Positions 1-8,921 of a stretch of DNA of 64,000 bases are shown here, piece after piece. Made by a program: the position numbers and the translations under genes. Where the stretch lies: contig OW285190.1 in assembly GCA_935421135.1 (NCBI GenBank), forward strand, positions 2,170,001 through 2,234,000. Direction: 5' to 3'. Numbering within the stretch: the first letter of the stretch is position 1; each line of letters begins with the position of its first letter. The stretch is from Bugulina stolonifera (taxonomy: Eukaryota; Bryozoa; Gymnolaemata; Cheilostomatida; Bugulidae). The notes under the pieces were generated by a model that saw only the letters and a program-made list of their open reading frames with translations, was not told the origin of the DNA and made no database searches.

Positions 1-2272
1 TTTCAATCGAGATAGTTTTGACCCTTCGAAAGACAAAACCACTTATCTGAAAAAAATTATGCTCAGTGAATAAAAGAAGAGCAGATCTTACCTTTCTAAG
101 TGCAGACAACCATATTGACCTGGCCATGATAATTGTTATAGCCTACTATGGACTGCTGAAATTCAATCTCTTCTAATAAATACTGTACAACACTTATACA
201 CCGGAAAAGGAACTATTCACATATCATGAACAAAATATATTTTTGAAGCTAATTAGTAAAGACTGGTTTAATTGTAAGCTAAATACATGTATATAATTAT
301 TGTGTAAGTTTGTCAAAACTATCGTTTGTGAGCTGTCGCTATAATTTTGCGTGTATATTTTTGATTAGAATCTGATAACTAATGGTGACCATAAAAAAAT
401 CCCGAGCTAAGACACCACCTCACCCACTGATTAAAGAAGCCTTAGTTCTATGGAGCTTCATCTTCTTCCCCTTCCTTTTCAATAAACAATACTTGGTTAA
501 GTCTGACCTGGAAATACTGCTGAGCTTAGCTATTCTGCCTCATTCAACAAACGTGTGAAAGGAAGAGTAATGGCAAAGTTAACAAAACTGCATGTTTAGG
601 CTAGTAAAACGGATTTCACCCATTTTTCTTCACAAAGTAGGTTGCATAACCAGGCCAAGTCTCAAATTGCACCTTAAATTAAGTCTTAACTGACCTTTAT
701 GGCCATAGCCAATTAGCTGCATTGGCGATATAGCCACTATATTATAGCGAATGTATGTAAAATTTGAATCTGAGAATTCAGCCTTTTAGACCCAAAAAGA
801 CAAAGATTTTATTGCAGAAATGGAATCTACAGGTGTGAATTGTATACATAGCAACATTTTCACCATTAATTTTCACTACTAAGTTTAGTAGATTTAGCCT
901 TGAATAGCGCCCCAAAACGCCAACTCGGACGACGGCCATGTTGAATTTAAGCCGCTGTCGCCATACAGTTCATTTTGGAGAGTTCTTTTTGTTCTCAAAA
1001 ATTCATTTATCCTTGTGTTGAGCACCTCTAATCTTTAGTTATTCTATATCAACCTTCTTTTCATCAAATCCAGCAGTGTTTATTTGGTCGATTTTCAGTG
1101 AATTTGGGTCAAACTAGCTCCGAGAGGGGTTTTCAGTGACCTCTGACCCTCAATATGTTGACCATACGGGCTTGAATGAGTGGTGAAGCTGAAGCGCGTA
1201 TATGAAAGTATTTATGTAACAAAAATTACAGCTCTAAGTATCATACAGTGGCCACAGTAATAATTTGAATGTTCAGGAATTTCAAAAAAAGTCCGTTTGG
1301 AGTTGTCCCCACCACATTTTCCCACTTTTCAACGAGCTGCTGCGAGAACCAAAGGGGTCAAATAGAAAAAAAATTGGTGGTTTCCCACTAATTCAAGGGT
1401 GCTCTTTCAACCTGCAAATTTTCAAAAGAATCTGAGTCGGGCCAGCACGCAAATTTGATCAGTCCCCATGGAATGGCTCATATACTGTGTACATATGTCG
1501 TGTGTTAACATGGCGCAATATCCTGCCATATAAAGCTAGCAATCATTGGAAAATGGAAATAAGTTGGAATCATAGTGCTAAATATAATGCATTATCTAGA
1601 GTTATCCCCTCCTGTTTGTAGGTGAAAACAGGAGATAGCAGCTCCAAACACAATATTTACAGTAGCTGGACACGATTTACATCTACTCTACAATATATAT
1701 AGGGAGCATGACTTAGTGTTGTAATTTTAAGACATGTATGAATCTGACTTCAATAACTATATAGTAAACAAGACCAGATAGTATTATATAATAGTGATAG
1801 TCATAACAATTCACAACGACATTGTATTGTAGTTTTCTCTGAGAAAGAGGCAAGCTGCACATACTATCGTTTAGAATTAATGTATATGTACACATGTACA
1901 TGAACATAGTAGCTAAAACGCTATAAAAAAGACAAGTATGCAAGTATTTATGCTGTAGGTATGTGGCAATTTTCTGAGTAATATGCATGTAAGTACATTG
2001 TATATGTAAGTATATGTATGTAAGTACATGTACATATTGTAAGTACGTATGTAAGACTGAGTTGATGTGTACTGATGGAGGACTCTTTATACATGAGCGT
2101 CTGTTCAGTTGAGTTAAAATGTCTGCTAGAGTCAGAGACTAGCAGACAAGGTCAGTTTATATAGTCAGTAAGGAACATACTCAAGTCAGCAATGTACATG
2201 TACTACAGACTAAACATTACTAGTGGTACAACCATGGCTAAGTAATACTAACATACAAAGTACATGTACATG
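1..2272. other. Flanking non-coding DNA
   Basis: No convincing exon is seen on either strand. The stretch is AT-rich, with palindromic words such as GTACATGTAC that recur through the whole window. Part of 880-1480 is somewhat less AT-rich and may be an old dispersed repeat, but I cannot assign it to a family. Confidence 0.6.
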
Positions 2273-2278
2273 TGTATA
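2273..2278. repeat. Polinton target site duplication, left
   Basis: TGTATA lies directly before the first AG of the left terminal inverted repeat. The same six bases follow the right terminal repeat at 11111-11116. A 6-bp duplication is the known signature of Polinton/Maverick integration by a retroviral-type integrase. Confidence 0.9.
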
Positions 2279-2806
2279 AGTAGTATAGTCAGTGCGGATC
2301 TGCACAGACACCCGCCCATTTCCGCGTCTTATTAGCCCTAGATCCAAAAACTCTCCGGGCGGACGACCACCCCACCCGTCCTCTCGCCCCCTCCCCTCCC
2401 CTAAACCTCACTCTATGTGCACAGCCCTAGAACTTACCCCCCGATCGCGGGTGGGGTTTCAAAAACCTCATCGGCTGTTCCGCAGAACCCAGTCTAAAGA
2501 GCAAACCCTGCGCCCCGTCCCGTCCCACGGCTCGAGCGAAGGGGCGCGCGCGCCCCCCGCCCCGCGAACCCCACCCGTCCTCCCTCCACCCGTCCCCGCC
2601 CCTCCCCTCCCCACCCCTCCCCTCCGCCTCGCCCTCCGCCTCGCGGCGGTTCTCGTTTGCGAGTCCAGCCGTGGCCCCACGCCGCCCTCCCCCGCCCATC
2701 CCCCACCCTCCCCCGCCCTCCCGCCCCAACGACCCGTCGCCGCCCTCGCGGCCGGACCGTCGGCTGGAGTACGGTGAAGCGAAGGAAAATACGGGTTAGA
2801 GTAATG
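2279..2806 (+). repeat. Polinton left terminal inverted repeat
   Basis: It begins AGTAGTATAGTCAGTGC and matches the reverse complement of 10577-11110 almost base for base up to GGGTTAGAGTAATG at 2793-2806. There are a few substitutions and a short insertion or deletion. It is very GC-rich and strand-biased: C-rich on this strand, with G-runs on the other. Open frames inside it are low-complexity Pro/Arg/Ser strings and are not taken as genes. Confidence 0.93.
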
Positions 2807-3596
2807 ATAGGCTACGCCCGTGCGGAGTGCCCGTGCAGAGTTTACGACGCTGACTATACTACTATAAGAAACTTACCGAGTGGTGGTGCTTCCGGATGAT
2901 TTCTTCACCGGGGACTGTTGAGACTGAACTGGTCGGGGTGACACCGCACTCGCGCGCTCCTCCGTTCGAGCGCCCCCGGACCTTCGATGAAAGACTCGCG
3001 CCTTAACCCTCATTTCCCCCGGACCCTCCCCTAGGGAAATCGCCCGTCCCCGTGACGAGCGGCGAGAGAAAGTGAAGGCGGTGGCTCTTCCGCGCTTCAA
3101 ACCGTAGACTTCGCGAGGAGGTTAGTTGACGACATCATCGCTCGGAGGGGTAGAAATAGATAAACGAGATAGATGGATGCTTGTCTTCTCATCACCATCG
3201 TCATCGCCATCGTCATCGTCATCATCATCATCATCATCATCCTACAACTAGACCCGCCTCTACGATGATGTCGTTGACTCCCCACCAATTTCTTTGACCA
3301 CCGCGTCCACTTTCCCCCGGGTAGCAAACTCCGATAGGGAGAGAGCGCATCGTGCGCGTGCGATGTCACCCCCACCTACGAATGAAGACAATAGAAGAAA
3401 TGTGAACTGATAAGGGGTGAGTATGAGCGGAAGCTGCGCTAGTGCCGTCTACCCCTTTGGTTTGGAGAGGTAAATGGTTTTTAATGTATTAGCTAGTGTT
3501 TTATTGCTCGGTTTTAAGGCTACGACCGGTAAACCCTCCGTTTTGAGGACGGAGACCCCTTACAATAGAGAGTGAATGTGAAAAAAATTATACGGA

Positions 3597-3624
<28 letters not shown>
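2807..3624. other. Polinton inner left region, no clear gene
   Basis: It contains a stray inverted copy of the element terminus (CTGACTATACTACT at 2850-2863), a CATCAT/CGTCAT microsatellite near 3185-3243 and a TA-run ending at 3627. Short minus-strand frames (2873-3100 and 3097-3375) are Arg/Ser-rich or repeat-encoded and resemble no Polinton protein I know. A GTAAGT at 2870-2875 on the minus strand could be a splice donor, but no partner is evident. Confidence 0.5.
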
Positions 3625-3627
<3 letters not shown>

Positions 3628-3633
3628 CTCAAT

Positions 3634-3679
3634 CTGCATACAGTGTACTGTTTCGGTGTTTAACACCTCATCAGTGCAG
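3634..3679 (-). ncRNA. Type I hammerhead ribozyme, copy 1
   Basis: Read on the minus strand: stem I CTGCA, then the core CTGATGA, stem II GGTGT-TAA-ACACC (five pairs, triloop), the core GAAA, a minimal stem III CAGT-AC-ACTG, then T and A, then the stem I partner TGCAG. Every conserved core base is present. The predicted cleavage site lies after the A at 3639 (a GUA triplet). Short stem III type I hammerheads are thought to work best as dimers, which fits the second copy 249 nt away. Confidence 0.85.
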
Positions 3680-3882
3680 CTCAGAGATATGCCTGGGAGC
3701 ACACCTTAGCAATACTGTATATTTACAGCAAAGCGTATTTAAAAGGTGTGAAATCCACTGAACTAAAGTTCTCAAGCTGCCAGAGACAGCGAGAATTGCG
3801 TAATGCCACCAGTTCAGTGTATCTCCCAGGTAAAGTGCTCAAGAAATTGGTATTGCTACCAATTTCGAGCGTAATACTCAAT

Positions 3883-3928
3883 CTGCATACAGTGTACTGT
3901 TTCGGTGTTTAACACCTCATCAGTGCAG
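3883..3928 (-). ncRNA. Type I hammerhead ribozyme, copy 2
   Basis: It is identical to the copy at 3634-3679 in all core bases and in stems I, II and III. Predicted cleavage is after the A at 3888. Its plus-strand complement supplies the first residues of an open frame starting at 3905. That start is therefore an artefact of the ribozyme running into the polymerase fragment. Confidence 0.85.
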
Positions 3929-3946
3929 CTCAGAGATATGCCTGGG

Positions 3947-4318
3947 CAAGAGTGGGAGATGAGGGAATGTTGTGAGAAGGTGCAGCGATACGAAACACGA
4001 ACCCCCGACCTGTTTAAGGAGGAGTTTCGGGGGGAGGGGGTCATCGCGCTCAACTCAAAAACATACTTTTGTTGGTCCGCTGACGGTGATAGCAAGTATA
4101 GCAGCAAAGGACTAAATAAAAGAGGAAACACCCTAACCAAAGAGAAGTTCCTCTCCGTGCTCAAAACAGGGGAGTCGGTGAGAGGAGACAATCGGGGTTT
4201 TATCAGAAGAGGAAACCAAACATATAGCTATACCCAGCTAAAGACCGGACTCACCTACTTCTACGGTAAGCGGAAGGTTGCGGAAGACGGGGTGAGTACG
4301 AGTCCTATAGAATGCTAG
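3947..4318 (+). pseudogene. Inverted C-terminal fragment of Polinton DNA polymerase B
   Basis: The 123-residue frame ends at a stop at 4316-4318. It carries the conserved tail of protein-primed Polinton polymerases: a TPDLFKEEF segment, ALNSKTYFCW, SKGLNKR, NRGF, a TYSYTQ motif, YFYGKR and the DG.ST.P end. The rest of the polymerase lies on the opposite strand just beyond 4381, so this piece has been inverted relative to its gene. The stretch between polymerase motif B and this tail, which should contain the catalytic YxDTD (motif C), is absent. It begins exactly at the end of the second ribozyme repeat and has no start codon of its own. Confidence 0.85.
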
Positions 4319-4380
4319 TACTGATTTCTCGGAGATGAGACTACTTCATTCGATAAATCGGAGAGTAAACGAACAGTGCA
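4319..4380. other. Breakpoint spacer between inverted polymerase pieces
   Basis: These 62 bp separate the stop of the inverted tail from the point where the main polymerase frame ends. A short TATATATATA run (4392-4402) inside the end of the main frame echoes the TA-run at 3600-3627. AT-rich microsatellites therefore mark both edges of the rearranged segment. Confidence 0.5.
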
Positions 4381-7300
4381 TCATAACCCTTGTATATATA
4401 TATTGGCTGAATTCCCAACGAGCTTGCTGGTGCTGGCCAAGAGGGCCAGATCGGTGTCCAGATCTCCCCCTCTCCTTGCGTCTGAGACCGACGAACCAAA
4501 GTCTTTGAAGACGGCTCGTGGGATAAAGTGAACGAACTGATAGACCCTGGTAATTATCAAACATCGATCTAGATACCATCTAGCCAGATCGGTGAGTAGT
4601 GTGATTCGCTCGCCAAAAAGACTCCCCACGAGCATTCGCTGAGGACTCTTCAAGAATCCGTTCTGTTTGGCAAAAGTGCGCATGTGTTCGCTAAGGTGTT
4701 CTCTTCCCACATTTATATTCTTGAAAATAGGTGCCATCTCAGAGAACTTCGCTTTTAGCTCTTCGGGTACGGAAATGTCACACTCCACTAAACCGTAGTA
4801 CTCTCCACTACGAATGTTGTTGACTATTTTATCGAGGTTGACGCAACCCCTCTCTGGATAGAGAGAAGAAAAGAAGACGGAGAGAAATGTCCTAACCTCT
4901 TCATCCGAACGAACTCGCGCTCCCCACTCACACTCCCGAGTGGTGATGAGCTTATAGCCTAGAGCCTTGATGTAATCTTCTTTCCTCGCAGTGTCCACCC
5001 GGAGCTTTTCATTCGTCATGTTTCTGACACCTTTTCCATTCCCTCCCAGCTCGCACTCGTGTCCGTGCCAGTAGCAACCGTGGAATTGGTACACAGTCTG
5101 ACTCTGTTCGCTATAACCATCCACCGGTAGGTTGTGACAGCCTATCCTCATTTCTCCTCCATTCTGTTGGTGAAGGATGACCTCTCCTCTCTTCCACGAT
5201 TGGAACTCTAACCATCCATGCGCCACTTTGCTGAACTTTTTAACGGGTTCTAGAGCAAAGCCTCGGCTCTCTAGCCTCCGCCTGGGATAACCCGTAGGCA
5301 TATTCCCCATCATGCAGCATAGGTAGAGAGCGTTGGCATCGACTCCCAGAATGGACCTACAGGGTTTTGCGGATGTGCCATAAATCTTCTCTCGAATAGA
5401 GGTCACTCCAACTTCATGATGTCTGTGAAAGATGATGCTTGGCCCTTCCACGAGGTTATCGCGAAGAGTGTGGTACAGACTTTTGCTCTCCTCATCGAAC
5501 AGACATATGGGTTGTGAGTTGCAAAGTTCGTCTCGGAGAGACATTAACCTATGCAGCGGGAGAGCGGCTTGCGGAGGAGAGTAGCCATAAGGTCGGGCCT
5601 CCACCTCCATAAACAACCATCTGATAGCCAAGCTTGGAAGCGAGATTGCGGATTTCAACATATCAATACCCTTTTGTCGATAGATAGAGCTCTGACGTGC
5701 AAGGGCCTCGATGAATGGGGCCACATCGAGGTTGTTGTACCAGATGAGGAAATCCCTGAACGTTTCCATGTTCTCTCTTTCCCACACGAGCTGGCAGTGG
5801 TGATAATCTTGCTCGCTCAATTTTTGCTGAGTCAGCGAGTTGAAAAAACTCTCTCGGGGAGGGAGTCCATAATGATCCAACTTTCTCAGGGAATCTACCC
5901 AGTCGTAAGGAAAGAATCCCTTACTCTCTGACACGCCAAATGCCTTCAAGTATTTGGAGTAGTTGAAGCCTGGTGCGATAAAGTTGCATATGTCAAGGAA
6001 TCTAAAACGTCTACTCTCCACGCAGGACATACTGTTAACACACTTAACGATGAAAACAAAATCTTCTCCCTCCTCCTCTTGTAGAGAGCGAAGTAAAGGT
6101 CCCTTTAGTATATTTAGGTCATACTTTTGCGAGTTGAAGCCGACTACCGGAACGCTGGAGATGTGCTGTTCTAACTCTCTTTCTAATCCGGAGAGACCGG
6201 ACTTCACCCTGTAAGTCGAGACGTTAGAGAACTTGTCGTCAGCGAAGGCCTCTTCTCTATCCGCCGGATCCGCGAGGAAGGTAGAGAGTCGCTCGCGTAC
6301 ATCCTGGAATCTTTCTCCGAACAAATCTCCTGCCACGTCAGCAATCTTTGCTATGTATTGGACGAATTGACGAATGCACTTCGTCCCATCCTTGCTGTCA
6401 ACGCTCCTCACAAAACACTTGGCCCGCTCAAACCCCGGGACGTTAGAACACGCGGATATGCTCAGTAGCTCGTGTCTTGCACTAAAAGTCATCGTGGAGG
6501 TGTTAGTTGGTAGGTTGTCTTTTGGCATGAAGCATTCGATATCATAGGTGATATAGTAGGGGTAGTATAAGAGGTCGGGATTCACCACCTCTATTCCCGC
6601 CACTCGCTTGAGTTTTGTGAATATGGTTGGCGGGGGTCCAAACGTCCACCAGGGAAAACGAACACCGATGCCTCTTCTGGCGAGCACTTGTGTCGTCGTA
6701 GGCTGGACAAGCGTGTAAACGCGCTATCGCACAGCTTGCAAGTGAAACATCTGGCAAACGAATCAACATTCTTTATCCAGCTGAAGTGTTTTTCGTACAT
6801 GTTGACGAAGAGTTTATGGGCTTTGTTTCGTGCCCCGGATGACCAAACTATCGGAGCTACCTCCTCATCAGTTAGACAGAAGACTATTATAGATACGTCA
6901 AAATGATCTTCCAAGGCCAGTAGATCACTCGCGCCCACCCCTGGAAAGTCTGACAAAGTTGATGAGGGTGGGGAAGAAGATTTAGTTTGTCTCATGTATT
7001 GTTTAAACAAGCGATGTGTTGTGGTGTGAGAGGGGCGATGGCAACGACATCCCTTCTTTTGGTTGCAGTTACACTCATACATCATGGCCAAGCATCTAAA
7101 GAAACACAAGTTGTCTGAGTAGGGACGCACACTTCCTCTAGCCCAAAAGTCTACGTCTAGTGCTATCACGTGTCGGGAGTTTGCTCACTACACCGCCCAC
7201 CTTGCCAATCTCTAGGAGTTTATAGATGCAGAATGTCAGATTCGCAATGTGACGTAAAGCCCAAGCGGTATTCGGTCTCCTTTGTGCTGACCTCTCTCTA

Positions 7301-8031
7301 AAGTCGAGCTCCTGCACAGATTCGCAAAACTCTCTCATCTCATTCTCTGTTCTGATCAGTCTTGGTTTGGGGAAGAATGCGGCATTGTTGCTCGATGAGT
7401 GAAAGTAGCGCAACTCTCCACTGGTCTTATGCTCGAGGATGACTCCAGCGCTACAGTTAATCTTCACAGTACAAGGCACTCTCTTCCACATTGCTCTCAA
7501 CTTAGTCCACACCTCTTCATCTCCTTCGTCTTCACCTTCCCCTCTCCACACTCGAACGTTGAGAATATCTTCTACGGGACGAGAGTGTATTGCGGACCTG
7601 ATGGAGCTCCAATAGCGGGCTAGTAGCACCCCCATCTCATCCCCCTCTTCAGCTGTTGGCGGTTTGGACCAGAAAACATCATCAAACTTACTCTTACTCT
7701 TTACCTTACCCTCGCTATGAAATCGCCTCATGTGATGACCTAGCTTTCTCCTCCCATCAAAACATCCGCCACAAATCGGGCACTTGTGCGGGTGAGCCTG
7801 TGCATGCATTCTCTTCGTGTGCCTGTCTAGAGAAAACGCTGTTCTGAGAACCAGACCGCATAGTTGACAGGTGTGCTCGGCCTGACGAGAGGTCTCTCCC
7901 CCTATAAAAAATACAAAATGGTAGGGTGTAAGTTATTATTCTTTTACTTCACACTACATAAACAATAAACAATCCACAATTGCTACCAACTACCTCATTT
8001 AGCACTAACCTTCTTTTTCACTTGTTGACAT
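4381..8031 (-). pseudogene. polB: Protein-primed family-B DNA polymerase, broken
   Basis: Three adjacent frames form one polymerase gene. A 22-bp start exon (8010-8031) splices in phase to 7901. The first frame has two C2H2 fingers near 7870 and 7790. The frame shifts at about 7165-7190 into a segment with DNLCFFRCLA and a third finger, and again at about 6640-6655 into the polymerase body. That body shows exonuclease motifs I (DIE), II (GFNSQKYD) and III (YNNLD), a Cys/His insert (HGCYWHGHEC...ECEW) and polymerase motifs A (GVDANALYL) and B (KLVGNSA). It stops directly after motif B. Motif C is missing and the tail is inverted at 3947-4318. Shifts rather than introns are inferred because the neighbouring frames overlap without splice sites. 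The product cannot be functional. Confidence 0.9.
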
Positions 8032-8258
8032 CTCTGCTGATCATGCGCTGGCTAGAAGGTAGGTGTCTCTGTTTAATCTCCCTATAAAAATATATAGTAG
8101 TAGGGCGTAAGTTAATTTTTTTTGTTTTTGGCTCAATAGCATTATATACAATAAACACTTCACAATTGCTGCCAATTACCCTATTTAGCACTAACCTTAT
8201 GTTGTACTTGTTGACATCTCTGATCAGGTGCTGACTAGTAAGTAGCTGTCTCTGTTTA
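7897..8258. repeat. Tandem duplication (180 bp) of polymerase leader exon
   Basis: Two diverged copies start at about 7897 and 8077 (the CCTATAAAAA block is at 7901 and again at 8081). Each contains the minus-strand ATGTCAACAAGT start exon with a GTTAGT donor and the same acceptor-like TATAG. The proximal copy (start at 8031) reads MSTSEKE and joins exon 2 in phase. The distal copy (ATG near 8210) reads into a stop after six codons. The polymerase start was therefore duplicated and only one copy kept its frame. Confidence 0.75.
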
Positions 8259-8369
8259 CTCTCACTCTGTTGACTAGAGGCTGATTGTTCATACTGCTAG
8301 AGTGAGAAACTCATACCTTAAATAGTAGTATTCAGTAGGCGGAGTTTAACCATTTCCCTACCCTTGGCA

Positions 8370-8800
8370 ATACCACCCCGATGCATCCCGATGGCAATCC
8401 GAAGCCTCCCGATGTCAATCCGAAGTCTCCCGATGCACCCCGATGTCAATCCGAAGCCTCCCGATGCACCCCGATGTCAATCCGAAGCCTTCCGATGCAC
8501 CCCGATGTCAATCCGAAGCCTCCCGATGCACTCCGATGTCAATCCGAAGCCTCCCGATGCATCCCGATGCACCCCAATGTGAACTGACACATCGGGGCGC
8601 ATCGGGGCGCATCGGGGGCACATCGGGGTGCATCGGGATGCATCGGGAGGCTTCGGATTGACATCGGGGTGCATCGGGGTGCATCGGGAGGCTTCGGATT
8701 GGCATCGGGGTGCATCGGGAGGCTTCGGATTGACATCGGGGTGCATCGAGAGGCTTCGGATTGACAACGGGGTGCATCGGGACACATTGGGATTGGATAA
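8370..8800. repeat. Palindromic minisatellite between divergent genes
   Basis: The left half (about 8378-8580) repeats a unit of about 31 bp built from GATGCACCCCGATGTCAATC plus CGAAGCCTC. The right half (about 8590-8790) repeats its reverse complement, about six units each way, with partial units made of GATGCA/CGGGGTGC blocks near the centre. The whole is a large imperfect inverted repeat that could extrude as a cruciform or form a long RNA hairpin. It sits between the start of the polymerase gene (leftward) and the start of the plus-strand gene at 8922. All six frames stay open because the unit has few stops. No protein is inferred. Confidence 0.9.
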
Positions 8801-8920
8801 TAAAAAGGGAGGAGTCAAGAAATGAGCAGTTGTATTAAGGGAGAGTGGGATCACAGTCTCAGCATTCAAAGTTCAGCACATCACTACTGTACAGCTACAC
8901 TACTACAATAGTACATTATC
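8797..8920 (+). promoter_or_regulatory. Possible promoter of the plus-strand Polinton gene
   Basis: ATAATAAAAAGGG at 8797-8809 is a TATA-like box about 115 bp before the ATG at 8922, with a CAGTCTCAGCATTCA initiator-like stretch near 8855-8870. This is position and sequence only. No start site is demonstrated. Confidence 0.3.
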
Positions 8921-8921
8921 A

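Larger units (their letters stand above)
3625..3946 (-). mobile_element. Retrozyme-like unit with tandem hammerhead ribozymes
   Basis: Two identical 73-bp direct repeats (3625-3697 and 3874-3946) are offset by 249 bp. Each encodes a hammerhead ribozyme on the minus strand, so one full monomer lies between the two cleavage sites. Small tandem units of this kind in animal genomes are known as retrozymes, and the ribozymes resemble those in Penelope-like element terminal repeats. The spacer holds a hairpin at 3843-3866 (10-bp arms, 4-nt loop). A TA microsatellite flanks one side. The other side abuts an inverted polymerase fragment exactly at 3946/3947. No open frame of its own is seen, so the unit would be non-autonomous. 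Confidence 0.75.

Noticed and set aside
2292..2777. Long open frames inside both terminal inverted repeats
   Set aside because: They are Pro/Arg/Ser strings produced by GC-rich, strand-biased repeat DNA, open on both strands and mirrored in the other repeat. They show no domain or start signal.
2873..3375. Two minus-strand frames as Polinton capsid or protease genes
   Set aside because: The products are Arg/Ser-rich or a Met/Thr run from a CAT microsatellite, without any motif of those proteins.
3905..3946. ATG at 3905 as the true start of the polymerase tail
   Set aside because: The first 14 codons are the complement of the second ribozyme repeat, identical to 3656-3697. Polymerase homology starts only at 3947.
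4381..7809. Three separate genes for the polymerase pieces
   Set aside because: Zinc-finger, exonuclease and polymerase motifs continue from frame to frame in the order of one Polinton polymerase, and the frames overlap without regulatory gaps.
8364..8869. Several overlapping open frames on both strands
   Set aside because: All are translations of the 31-bp minisatellite, which lacks stops in most frames.
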